The notes beneath the pieces were generated by a model. That model saw only the letters and a list, made by a program, of their open reading frames with translations. It did no database searches and was not told the origin of the DNA. A stretch of DNA of 33,073 nucleotides from Paracoccus seriniphilus (GTDB taxonomy: Bacteria > Pseudomonadota > Alphaproteobacteria > Rhodobacterales > Rhodobacteraceae). How positions within the stretch are numbered: position 1 is the stretch's first letter; each line of letters starts with the position of its first letter. The position numbers and the translations under genes are program-made. Shown piece after piece: positions 1-8,545 of the stretch. Location of the stretch: assembly GCF_028553745.1 (NCBI RefSeq), contig NZ_CP067132.1, forward strand, positions 387,501 through 420,573, read 5' to 3'.

Positions 1-1062
<1,062 letters not shown>

Positions 1063-1154
1063 GATCCGGAAGAAGACAGACTGTCTTCTCCAAAAAGCAT
1101 CCTTGGACAACTTAATCCCCATGAAACGGGATCAACGCTGATCGTTTCTTTCCT

Positions 1155-1272
1155 GGTCTGGTGGCCCTAGCGCGAGCAAAACACCCGATCCCATCCCGAA
1201 CTCGGCCGTTAAGTGCCGCTGCGCCGATGGTACTGCGTCTCAAGACGTGGGAGAGTAGGTCACCGCCAGACC
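1155..1272 (+). rRNA. rrf: 5S ribosomal RNA
   Basis: The typical alphaproteobacterial 5S core is present (AGCAAAACACCCGATCCCAT, then CTCGGCCGTTAAGTGCCG and GATGGTACTGCGTC). The ends pair as GGTCTGG (1155-1161) with CCAGACC (1266-1272), giving about 118 nt. The stem can be extended outward by several further pairs, so the mature ends may differ by a few bases. It lies about 90 bp downstream of 23S, the normal order of an rrn operon. Confidence 0.93.
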
Positions 1273-1345
1273 TGGAAAGAAACGAGCATCTCTCCAAACG
1301 ATCAAAAAATACGCGCAAATCCAGATCAAAAACGCGCGGAAATGG

Positions 1346-1423
<78 letters not shown>

Positions 1424-1447
1424 AACTATACGCGTTATCAAACGCTT

Positions 1448-1473
1448 GAACGCCGCCCTCCGGGGCGGCGTTC
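1448..1473 (+). terminator. Hairpin after the rrn operon, likely terminator
   Basis: GAACGCCGCCC pairs perfectly with GGGCGGCGTTC around a TCCG loop (11-bp stem). It begins 25 bp after the tRNA end. No T-run follows, so it may be a weak or factor-assisted terminator, or the base of a processing structure. Confidence 0.6.
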
Positions 1474-1567
1474 GCGTGTCCAACACCCGTGGAAGCACTG
1501 TGAAAGCAAGAGGGGCCGAAGTCCCTCATATCGCTGCGTGAATCGGTGTTTGCGATGCCCTTTGCTT

Positions 1568-2307
1568 TCAGTTCCGCTCGATAGGGATGATCGCATCGAT
1601 ACTGGTCGGGATCCCGCTGCCAAAGGCGAGCTCTCGAACATCGACCGCGACGACATCCAGGACCGGCCGCTCTTCGGTCATGAGCACAAACTCGGTGATC
1701 CTTCCTGGCGGGCAGTCCCTGAAGGCCGGGTAAACGAGCGCGAGTCGCTTGCAGAGGTAGCGACTGGCGTAGGCATTCATCTGATACGCGTCGCCGAGAT
1801 CGAGGCGTTTCCACTTAGCATCGAGGATGGCGACCGTTTCATCTCCGCTCTGAATGGCGATGTCGGGGCGCAGCTGGAAGCCCGCCGTCGCGAGGTTCTT
1901 CACAGGGCTCTGGAGCCCGAGGGAAAGGCGACCACCATGCTGCGTCTGACAGGCGTGCCGAATGCGCAGTCCAAGTACCGTCTCGAAGAGCTTCTCCATG
2001 TCGAACAGCAGCGCCGAACCAGCTGCTTCGCCGATGCGAACATCCGGGTACAAGCCTGACAGCAGCCAGTGGGCCCGCGCAAACACCGGCTCCCAGTTCC
2101 GGACGGTCCGATCAAACCGCAGTGCGCCGACGCCGCGAACCGTAACCCGACGATCACTCACCTCGTCAAAGCGATGGAGAAACGCCGCGACCGTCGCCCG
2201 GGTCCTCGGGCTCAGTGCGAGCCCTAGAAGGATCCGAAGGACCGCCTTAAGCGCTTGATTGTAGCGGTTGTCGATGCTGCGCTCGTCGAAGCGACAGAGT
2301 TGGACTG
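1568..2307 (-). pseudogene. mcrC pseudogene, N-terminal part lost
   Basis: The frame reads as the C-terminal part of McrC, the nuclease subunit of the modified-cytosine restriction system McrBC. It retains the region around CRYDE-like CRFDERSIDN and the PD-(D/E)xK catalytic core, seen as LRPDIAI followed by AILDAKWKR. The family is usually 350-450 residues; only about 245 are here. The N-terminal domain is missing, because the frame runs at about 2300-2344 into DNA that belongs to an insertion element. The ATG at 2344 is therefore not a natural start. No mcrB partner is visible. It is convergent with the tRNA gene. I read it as a dead remnant of a restriction system cut by transposon insertion. 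The exact breakpoint is uncertain by about 30 bp. Confidence 0.72.
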
Positions 2308-2595
2308 GACCTGTCGCGGTTTGATGCCGCTCCTTTGATAGCATTTACTGCACCAAAGGAGATGAACTATGGGACTGACACGAACGGACGAATTCCGCAA
2401 GGACGCGGTGCGTATCGCGCTGACCAGCGGGCTTACACGCAAGCAGGTGGCTGCCGATCTGGGTGTTGGGATGTCGACGCTGAACAAATGGATCACCGCG
2501 CACCGAGATACAGACGTGGTTTTCAAAGAGGATTTGAGCCTCGCCAAAGAGAATGAGCGGCTTCGACGGGAGGACCGGCTTCTCAAGGAGGAGAG
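2301..2595 (+). mobile_element. IS3-family insertion sequence remnant with truncated orfA
   Basis: A frame starting at ATG 2369 (AAGGAG 2357-2362 in front) encodes an IS3-family OrfA: a helix-turn-helix with ADLGVGMSTLNKW, followed by the leucine-zipper-like stretch ENERLRREDRLLKEE. The family usually runs to about 95-100 residues, continues as ILKKAT and then shifts into OrfB. Here the similarity stops abruptly after about 75 residues at 2595. The rest of the open frame (to 2647) is foreign sequence. No orfB or right inverted repeat is present. The left end is guessed at the TGGACTGGACCTG stretch near 2301, next to the broken mcrC. The element is inactive. Confidence 0.75.
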
Positions 2596-2905
2596 TGAAC
2601 TGGCCCCCATTTCGACCGGACACCTCGGCCTGAGCCTGGAGGCTTAAGGATAGCCTTAAGCATGTACTTATGTCTGAGATTGAAATTATTTCCGATGGTG
2701 ACCGCCGAATGTCGCCTATGACGGCAAATGCTCCAGCGCATGGGTGACGTCTGGATCGGCTGCGGATTGTGGAAGAAACCCTTCATGACAGTGAGAGCAT
2801 TTCTGCCGTTGCCCGTCGCAATGGCGTCGCACCCGATCTCCTGTATCGTTGGCGAAAGTTGATGCTGGAAGGAGGAAGCGTCGCTGTGGCCCAAGACGAC
2901 AGCGA
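2596..2905 (+). mobile_element. IS2-like (IS3 family) remnant, degraded orfA
   Basis: Starting at 2596, TGAACTGGCCCCC followed by GACCGGACACC resembles the left inverted repeat of IS2-group elements. An OrfA-like frame begins at ATG 2671 (MSEIEIISDGDRR) but hits a stop near 2746. The continuation lies in another frame from about 2750: RIVEETLHDSESISAV, ARRNGVAPDLLYRW, LMLEGGSVAVAQDD, which is the helix-turn-helix typical of IS2-group transposase A. So this orfA carries an internal deletion or frameshift. It ends near 2905, without the coiled-coil or orfB. It abuts the first IS exactly where that one breaks, which suggests insertion into it followed by decay. Confidence 0.65.
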
Positions 2906-3429
2906 AATTGACGATCTTGCCCGCTACACCATGATTTCGGGCCAAGGTTTGTGGTCCTACTCGCGGCTTACCGATGATGTACAGGTTTTGCGTGCCTGTT
3001 CCGACAGACTGGTCAAAGCGTTGGAGACTTGGTTGCGCGGCGCGGCACATTGAGAACGACATGCCTGATGGCCCCGGCCTTTTGTCGTGGTGGATGTGAA
3101 GGCGCATGGCAGCGACAGCGCGAAACCTGTCAGATCGAGGTAAGTCTGCGCGGTCTCTATATCTTCGAAGAGAGGAACCTCTCACGAGACCCCGGGCGGC
3201 TGGTGGCCGAAAGCCACATCCGCTTGGTGCTCATGACCTGTTTCAGCACGATTGGAAAAGCCGAGTTCAAATGCATGAACCGGGCTCTTCGGGGAAAGGG
3301 GGACGCGGGTCTGGACGAGGAATTCCGACCTCTTCGGGCGATTCCTCCTCAGCCTGTTTTGAAAATGATAACAGCTGATTGTTCGAAATAAGGTTCATAT
3401 GATCGACCCGTCGTGTCGATCTTGTTTCT
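2906..3429. other. Gene-poor stretch between IS debris and the catabolic locus
   Basis: Several short open frames exist on both strands (for example 3029-3391 plus), but none has a recognisable domain, a good ribosome binding site, or codon use like the neighbouring genes. I see no tRNA, repeat array or intact IS end. It probably consists of decayed mobile-element sequence. The left edge of the catabolic locus follows directly at 3430. Confidence 0.5.
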
Positions 3430-4068
3430 TCAGGTCTGCAGCGACTGAAGCCAGGCAAGAACATCCGCCGCGTCGGTGACATCGGCGTATTTCTGACCCA
3501 TGTCATAAAGGTTGGCATCATGGGGGGGCTGGGCGCGGTCGGCGCAGCAATCATGCGGGACAAGCACATTGAAGCCCGATTGGACCGCGTCGACGACCGT
3601 GGCACGCACGCATCCCGATGTTGTTGCGCCGGTCACGACAACGGTGTCCACACCTGCACCACAGAGCAGCGCGGCAAGGTTCGTGCCGTGAAAGGCCGAA
3701 GCGCCATGTTTGACAACAATCGGGTCGCCGGGCTGGATGCCGGTTGCAGCATCGATCTGGACCAGGCGAGATCCGGCCCTCAATGCCGCCATGCCGGTTG
3801 CCTTTTTCAGCCAGGGCAGGGCAGTAGCCTCCCATGGTTGATAGGCAATGGTGGTGAAGATCACCGGATAGCCCGCCTGACGCGCAACATCGCCAAGCTG
3901 GCGCGTCGCCGCGATCTGGGCCCACATGTCGGCGGCGGTGGGGTATTGCGTGTCGGTAAAGCCATAGGAGAAATCGACGACAATCAACGCAGGACGGGTG
4001 CCGCGTGGCACTTTCTCGCCAAATCCGGCTTCTGAATAGATCTGTTTCTGGGACAGGGTGGATGACAT
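3430..4068 (-). CDS. nicF: Maleamate amidohydrolase (isochorismatase family)
   Basis: A 212-residue cysteine hydrolase of the isochorismatase / N-carbamoylsarcosine amidase superfamily. It would hydrolyse maleamate to maleate and ammonia, the last nitrogen-releasing step of 2,5-dihydroxypyridine breakdown in the cytoplasm (called NicF in nicotinate, PicF in picolinate pathways). The Asp-Lys-Cys triad is visible: D32 (VVDFSYGF), K120 (VVKHGASAF) and C153 (TTSGCVRAT). I chose ATG 4068, whose product starts MSSTLSQKQIYSEAG like the family, although its Shine-Dalgarno is weak. A GTG at 4134, 11 nt after the nicX stop, would add 22 residues rich in Arg/Pro. It is the last gene of a four-gene minus-strand operon. 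Function rests on the family plus the three neighbours. Confidence 0.9.
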   Translation of the reverse strand: MSSTLSQKQIYSEAGFGEKVPRGTRPALIVVDFSYGFTDTQYPTAADMWAQIAATRQLGDVARQAGYPVIFTTIAYQPWEATALPWLKKATGMAALRAGSRLVQIDAATGIQPGDPIVVKHGASAFHGTNLAALLCGAGVDTVVVTGATTSGCVRATVVDAVQSGFNVLVPHDCCADRAQPPHDANLYDMGQKYADVTDAADVLAWLQSLQT

Positions 4069-4145
4069 GGTGGTGGACAGCTCCGCTTGGGTGCGCCGCC
4101 CGACCGGAAACGGTGGACGGCGCTGGATTGGCACGGGATCGGGGC

Positions 4146-5177
4146 TCAGCCGCGGTCCATCTGCATTTCTTTGACGACAAGATCGCCGTCGATCACGATG
4201 GGTTCGTCGTCCAGAAACAGCGAACAGCCGCGCATCGGGATGTCCAGATGGCAGGGGGTGTCATTGGGGCCGCCCAATTCGTTGTTCGGTCCGGTCGAGA
4301 ACATGACATTGCCATAGAAGCTGCGCGGCTCCATTCCCATGCCGCCGGGAAATTCGCCGGGCGTCATGCCGTGCCAGTGGGCATTGGGGTTCATGCCCCA
4401 GCCGACATGGCTCATCCCCATGCCGCGCGGATCGTTGAAGGCGGACATGTAGGATTTGACCAGATCGGCATCCAGCCCGCCGCGGATGTCTGTTACCCAG
4501 CCCTTTTCGACCGTATAGGTGATCGGGTCGCGCACATACATGTTTTGTGGCAGCAGGATATCGCCGGGGGCCACCACGATCTGACCGTCCACGCCGTCGT
4601 CGTCGCCGCCGGTGAAGACGAAGCCCGAGGGCCAATGATCCCAGCGGCCCGGCTCATCGGTGCAGGCATATTCGGCGACGGTGGGATAGGTGTTCAGCTT
4701 GTAGGTGACATCGGTGCCATGGGGCGAGGTGATGCGCATGACCTTGGCGCGGGCCAGATATTCGGCACCGATCTCGACCTTTTCGCGCAGCTCTTTCGTG
4801 GGCAGCATCCGGGCCAGCAGCTCGGGCGGCTCCACGGCGGTCAGGATGCGGGTGCCGGCGGCCTGAATGGCAAATTGTTCGGGTGAGAACAGCAGGAAGA
4901 CGCAGTCGATCAGCATGTCGCAGTTCTTCAGCGCCTCGACCGCGTCAGGCTGGGCGGCCAGGCCGGTCTGACCCACAGTCCAGGCCCCGACGACAGGCGG
5001 GGCGGGCAGGCGCATGTGATACATCTTTGCCCCCAGCCGCTGGCCCGCGGCCATGAAGGCATCGGCATAGTCCAGGCGGTCGCTGCCCTGCGTCAGGACG
5101 ATCAGTTTTTCGCCCTCGTGAACGCCGGACATCTTCAGCTGATGCAGGCAGATTTCGGTGAAACTCGCGTGATCCAT
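4146..5177 (-). CDS. nicX: 2,5-dihydroxypyridine 5,6-dioxygenase
   Basis: A 343-residue mononuclear iron ring-cleaving dioxygenase (NicX / PicD). It opens 2,5-dihydroxypyridine to N-formylmaleamate. The residues H257 (MSHVGWG), H310 and D312 (PCHLDIP) keep exactly the spacing of the His265/His318/Asp320 iron ligands reported for Pseudomonas putida NicX, offset by eight. Length matches the family (about 350). The start is ATG 5177 with AGGAGA eight bases upstream; the longer open frame to 5255 would overlap the intergenic gap and lacks this site. It is the third gene of the nicE-nicD-nicX-nicF operon, 26 bp after nicD. This is the signature enzyme that fixes 2,5-dihydroxypyridine as the central intermediate of the locus. 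Confidence 0.93.
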   Translation of the reverse strand: MDHASFTEICLHQLKMSGVHEGEKLIVLTQGSDRLDYADAFMAAGQRLGAKMYHMRLPAPPVVGAWTVGQTGLAAQPDAVEALKNCDMLIDCVFLLFSPEQFAIQAAGTRILTAVEPPELLARMLPTKELREKVEIGAEYLARAKVMRITSPHGTDVTYKLNTYPTVAEYACTDEPGRWDHWPSGFVFTGGDDDGVDGQIVVAPGDILLPQNMYVRDPITYTVEKGWVTDIRGGLDADLVKSYMSAFNDPRGMGMSHVGWGMNPNAHWHGMTPGEFPGGMGMEPRSFYGNVMFSTGPNNELGGPNDTPCHLDIPMRGCSLFLDDEPIVIDGDLVVKEMQMDRG

Positions 5178-5203
5178 GGGGGTCTCCTGATGTGAGTGCC
5201 TGT

Positions 5204-5986
5204 TCAGACGGTGAAATCCATGACCGATGCGAGGAATCCTTCCAGATTGTCCCATGGGATCATGTGGCCCGCGTCGGGGACCGTGCGCTGCTCGATGCCG
5301 GGGTTCAGCTCGGCAATTTCCTTCTGGTCGGCGGCGTCAATGACATCGGCGCCACCGGCAATGATCAGCCGTGCGGGTTTGGTGATGCCGGGCAGATCCT
5401 GATGGATGTCATCGGTGTGAAAGCCGTCAAAGGCGATGCGGGTGGCGGTCCAACTGCAGGTGTGCAGCCATTCGGCCCGCAGGGCCCGCTGTTCCTCGGT
5501 CCAGGTCGGGCAATAGACACTCATGTCATCTGCCGAGCAGCCCTTGGCGGCCATGATGATGCTGTCGCCATACCACGGCCATTTCGAGGGATAGGGACGG
5601 CGGCCCGGCCCGGAGGTCGGCGGTTCGACCAGCAGATAGCCCGAGAAGGGCTGGGAGTTGCGGGCATTGGCGCGGATTGCGATGCGCGCGCCCATTGAAT
5701 GGCCCATGACGATGGGGCTGTCCATCGTTTCGGCAATGGCGATGGCATCATCTGCCAGCGCGTCCAGCGTATAATCCAGATCGCCCGATTGCGACAGGCC
5801 GCGTCCGCGCACGTCCAGAACATGCACATCGAATGTCTCGGCCAGACGCTCGGCCACGAAGCCCCAGGTGATCGCGGGCGAGGTGATGCCGGGAATCAGC
5901 AGCATTTGGCGCGCCCCTTCGGGGCCTTGCCAGTGCATCAGATGGTGGCGGATGCCATTGGCGTGAAGGTTGTATCCGAAAGCCAT
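5204..5986 (-). CDS. nicD: N-formylmaleamate deformylase (alpha/beta hydrolase)
   Basis: A 260-residue alpha/beta-hydrolase of the NicD / PicE type, converting N-formylmaleamate to maleamate and formate. Visible are the oxyanion strand-loop LLIPGITSP, the nucleophile elbow GHSMGA with S97, and the catalytic histidine H241 in PDAGHMIP. The acid member is probably E121 (LVEPP) if numbering follows P. putida NicD (offset four), or D214; I cannot decide by eye. ATG 5986 was chosen over the longer frame because GAGAAGGAA lies in front and the product begins at the conserved strand. It is located 17 bp after nicE. A generic esterase role is possible from the fold alone, but the context makes the deformylase assignment strong. 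Confidence 0.9.
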   Translation of the reverse strand: MAFGYNLHANGIRHHLMHWQGPEGARQMLLIPGITSPAITWGFVAERLAETFDVHVLDVRGRGLSQSGDLDYTLDALADDAIAIAETMDSPIVMGHSMGARIAIRANARNSQPFSGYLLVEPPTSGPGRRPYPSKWPWYGDSIIMAAKGCSADDMSVYCPTWTEEQRALRAEWLHTCSWTATRIAFDGFHTDDIHQDLPGITKPARLIIAGGADVIDAADQKEIAELNPGIEQRTVPDAGHMIPWDNLEGFLASVMDFTV

Positions 5987-6003
5987 GAAACTTTTATTCC
6001 TTC

Positions 6004-6753
6004 TCAATAGGCGCCCGAAAGCAGGGTGCCGCCGCCCGGCACGCGGGTGTCCAGATCCAGTGCTTTCAGCATTGACCATGTGGTGGCGATGGCAGCGGTC
6101 AGCACCGGCTTTCCGACCTGAGCCTCGACCATCGACACGGCAGCCAGCGAGGGCATCTGCACGCAGGCCGACAGCACGACTGCATCGACATCATCGGTGT
6201 CCATGCCTGCCACGATGCCCGGCAGATTCAGCGGATCATGCGCCGCCACAGCCAGATTGTCGGGAATTTCCAGTGCGCGCCATGTGACGACTTCGATCCC
6301 TTCATTGCGGATATAGTCGACCACCATTTCCGTCAGCGGGATCATATAGGGCGCCACCACGGCGACTTTCCTGGCGCCGATGGCCTTGATTCCCTCGACC
6401 AGCGCACCCGCCGAAGTCACGACCGGGGCGGGCGCATCATTGTCTATCGTCGCCTGATGCAGACGGGCGGATGAGGTGTAATGATACCCGTGCCCCATCG
6501 ACATGATCGCCACAAGACAGGCATAACCCATCACGTCGACCCGCGCGTCGCTAAGCTCCAGCGCGCAGCGGTCGCTGTCCGCATCCATCGCGGCCAACTC
6601 TTCTTTGGTCACGTTTTTCATCCGCATCCGCGATGAGTGAAATGTGAACCGCTCGGGTGCGATGGTTTCGCGGGCACGCAGAAGCGCCGGGATCTCGGTT
6701 TCCATCGTCACGTTCGAAGAAGGAACGATCTGGCCGATCCGTATGGGGTTCAT
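6004..6753 (-). CDS. nicE: Maleate cis-trans isomerase (Asp/Glu racemase family)
   Basis: A 249-residue member of the Asp/Glu/hydantoin racemase superfamily, maleate isomerase branch (NicE / MaiA / PicG). It turns maleate into fumarate, which enters the TCA cycle. The two catalytic cysteines of the family are C79 (MGYACLVAIM) and C197 (LSACVQMPSL). The N-terminal strand RIGQIVPSSNVTMETE is typical. ATG 6753 has AGGAG in front; the upstream extension to 6843 would run through putative operator DNA. It is the first gene of the minus-strand lower-pathway operon, so the metabolic order is the reverse of the gene order. Confidence 0.91.
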   Translation of the reverse strand: MNPIRIGQIVPSSNVTMETEIPALLRARETIAPERFTFHSSRMRMKNVTKEELAAMDADSDRCALELSDARVDVMGYACLVAIMSMGHGYHYTSSARLHQATIDNDAPAPVVTSAGALVEGIKAIGARKVAVVAPYMIPLTEMVVDYIRNEGIEVVTWRALEIPDNLAVAAHDPLNLPGIVAGMDTDDVDAVVLSACVQMPSLAAVSMVEAQVGKPVLTAAIATTWSMLKALDLDTRVPGGGTLLSGAY

Positions 6754-6820
6754 CGCGCTGCTCCTGAGGTTGTTTGGCCAAGCATGAAAGTTTGGAAAGC
6801 TCGTTGCAAGAAAAATATGA

Positions 6821-6881
6821 GGTATACTCCGTTTATGGGCCAAAAAAGTAAGTATACTGCCCGTTCTGCTGTATGGGGCAG
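6821..6881. promoter_or_regulatory. Two operator-like sites upstream of nicE
   Basis: GGTATACTCCGTTT starts at 6821 and AGTATACTGC at 6851, exactly 30 bp (about three helical turns) apart. A GTAT half lies at 6871-6874, and an inverted repeat CTGCCC (6857-6862) / GGGCAG (6876-6881) overlaps the second site. They share the core of motifs found in the other intergenic regions of this locus. They are placed about 70-130 bp upstream of nicE and face the TRAP promoter on the other side. I infer they are binding sites of the local MarR regulator. Confidence 0.55.
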
Positions 6882-6953
6882 ACGGTAAGTGATTATAAAA
6901 TAATCATTATCCAATGGGATGGATGCAGAGTTCACAAATTTCTTGAAATACGG

Positions 6954-6967
6954 GGTATGCTGTATAA
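6954..6967. promoter_or_regulatory. Operator-like site upstream of the TRAP operon
   Basis: GGTATGCTGTATAA contains ATGC-T-GTAT, a dyad with one mismatch, and matches the 9868 site at 12 of 14 positions. It lies 39 bp before the dctP-type start and overlaps a TATAAC -10-like hexamer (6963-6968). That position would suit repression by steric block. Confidence 0.6.
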
Positions 6968-7005
6968 CCTGATGTTCAGATCACATATGTAAAGGATCCA
7001 CCCCA

Positions 7006-8016
7006 ATGCCAGCTCTTTATCGCTCGCTTTTGGTCACCGGCGTATTGGCCCTGAATTGCTCTGCGTCCTTTGCGCAAGAGGTGACGTTGAGGTTGGGTCA
7101 CGTCGAGGCGCCAGCGTCCACAACGCATGTCATGCTGGAAAAGATGGCAGAGATGGTCGCCGAGAAAACCGGTGATGCGGTCGAGATCCAGGTTTTTCCG
7201 CAAAGCCAGTTGGGCAGTCAGCGCGAAATGACCGAGGCGGTCCAATTCGGCGCATTGGATGCGACAGCGGGGCCGGTGGCTTTCATGGGTGGGTTCAACC
7301 CCGTCGCGTCGATCATGGATATTCCATTCCTGTATCCCGAGGATGCACAGAAGGCCCAGGCGATCCGCGACAGCGGCTTTGCCGAGGCCTTCTGCGAAAG
7401 CTTCAATGCTCGTGGCGTGACATGCGTGTCGCTCTATCCGAATGGGACCAAGCAATTTACCTCGAACAAGGAGATCGGTCCCTTGGACGCGTTCTCGGGC
7501 CAGAGCTTCCGGGTCATGGAATCTGCGGTGCTGGTTGAATCCATGGGGTCTATCGGGGTCAAAGGTGTGCCGATCCCGTTTGGTGAGTTGTATACCGCGC
7601 TGCAGACCGGCGTCGTGGATGGCGAAGAGAACCCGTTGGACACGATCTTCAACATGAAGTTCTTCGAGGTGCAGGATTACCTTGTTCTGTCCAATCACGG
7701 CGCGATCGAAAATGTCGTGTTGTTCAGTCCCTCGATCTGGTCCGGGCTGGATGAACCCTATCGCGAGGCCATCACCTCGTCGCTGAAAGAGATCGTGCCT
7801 GACATGATTGCGCATAAATCGGCCGCGGGCGATCGGGCGCTGGAGGCCATTCGCGCTTCGGATGTGACGATAGTCGAATTGTCCGAAAACGAACGCATGG
7901 CTTTGCGTGACAAGATGTTCCCGGCAGCGCGTGATGCATTTCTTGCACGTTCAGGCGGGGAAGGGGCTGACCTGTTTCAGGCCTATCAGGCGGCCTTCGA
8001 CGCGGTCATGAACTGA
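7006..8016 (+). CDS. TRAP transporter substrate-binding protein, DctP family
   Basis: A 336-residue periplasmic solute receptor of a TRAP (tripartite ATP-independent periplasmic) transporter, taking up a carboxylate with the help of a sodium or proton gradient. The signal peptide spans roughly residues 1-23 (hydrophobic core LLVTGVLAL, cleavage near SFA/QE). The mature part starts with the typical VTLRLGHVEAP and carries the family stretch with SFRVMESAVLVESM, where the arginine usually binds the substrate carboxylate, followed by PIPFGELYTALQTGVVDGEEN. ATG 7006 has AAAGGA (6991-6996) in front. It is the first gene of a three-gene operon divergent from the lower-pathway genes. The substrate is inferred to be picolinate or a hydroxylated derivative. 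Confidence 0.92.
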   Translation: MPALYRSLLVTGVLALNCSASFAQEVTLRLGHVEAPASTTHVMLEKMAEMVAEKTGDAVEIQVFPQSQLGSQREMTEAVQFGALDATAGPVAFMGGFNPVASIMDIPFLYPEDAQKAQAIRDSGFAEAFCESFNARGVTCVSLYPNGTKQFTSNKEIGPLDAFSGQSFRVMESAVLVESMGSIGVKGVPIPFGELYTALQTGVVDGEENPLDTIFNMKFFEVQDYLVLSNHGAIENVVLFSPSIWSGLDEPYREAITSSLKEIVPDMIAHKSAAGDRALEAIRASDVTIVELSENERMALRDKMFPAARDAFLARSGGEGADLFQAYQAAFDAVMN

Positions 8017-8041
8017 CCCGTCCCCCGCAGGAGAACCCCTA

Positions 8042-8545
8042 ATGAAGAGTTTTCTGGCCGCGACCCGCCTGGCCGAGCGCATCTGTCTTGTCTCGCTCTT
8101 GCTGGGAATGACCGCGCTGTTTGCCTTCAATATCGCCATGCGTCTGTTCGGCGGGGCCCATGCTTCGGGGTTCCACTGGATCGACGAGGTCGTGCGGACA
8201 ATGAATATCTTCATGGTCTTTCTTGCGGCCGGTCTTGCGCTGGAGCGGGGCAAACATGTCGCGGTCGACACATGGCGCGACCGGATCGCGACTAGCAGCC
8301 GGATCCCTCTGCGCCGCATCATCGATACAGCCGGAGTGTTGTTCTCGCTTTACATGGCCTGGGTGGCGGCGCGGACGGCCGCTTTTGTTTTCGCGACCGG
8401 CCAACAAAGCGCCACGCTGTCAATGCCGATCGGCTGGATCTATGTCGCGCCCTCTGCGGGCTTCGTGTTGCTGGCGATACGCTATGGGGCCAGCCTGATG
8501 GGTGCCATTGACCGCTTTTCTCCCCAGTCCGAGGTGGCGGAATGA
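8042..8545 (+). CDS. TRAP transporter small membrane subunit, DctQ family
   Basis: A 167-residue inner-membrane protein with four hydrophobic segments, as expected for DctQ. The pair with the short loop between helices 1 and 2 (FNIAMRLFGG) and the conserved HWIDEVVRTMNIFMVFLAAGLALERGKHVAVD are characteristic. A ribosome binding site AGGAG precedes ATG 8042 by about nine bases. It starts 25 bp after the binding-protein gene and its stop overlaps the start of the large subunit by ATGA. It forms the membrane complex with DctM. Confidence 0.9.
   Translation: MKSFLAATRLAERICLVSLLLGMTALFAFNIAMRLFGGAHASGFHWIDEVVRTMNIFMVFLAAGLALERGKHVAVDTWRDRIATSSRIPLRRIIDTAGVLFSLYMAWVAARTAAFVFATGQQSATLSMPIGWIYVAPSAGFVLLAIRYGASLMGAIDRFSPQSEVAE

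Noticed and set aside
2583..3185. A 200-codon minus-strand frame across the IS remnants
   Set aside because: No domain, no ribosome binding site, and it crosses the border between two IS fragments and unrelated DNA.
3266..3285. GTTCAAAT stretch resembling a tRNA T-arm, considered as a second attachment site matching the tRNA-fMet end
   Set aside because: Flanking bases do not pair as a T-stem and do not repeat the tRNA 3' end.
3029..3391. Possible gene of 120 codons before the catabolic locus
   Set aside because: No recognisable family, no good start signal, two overlapping frames of equal quality; left as unexplained debris.
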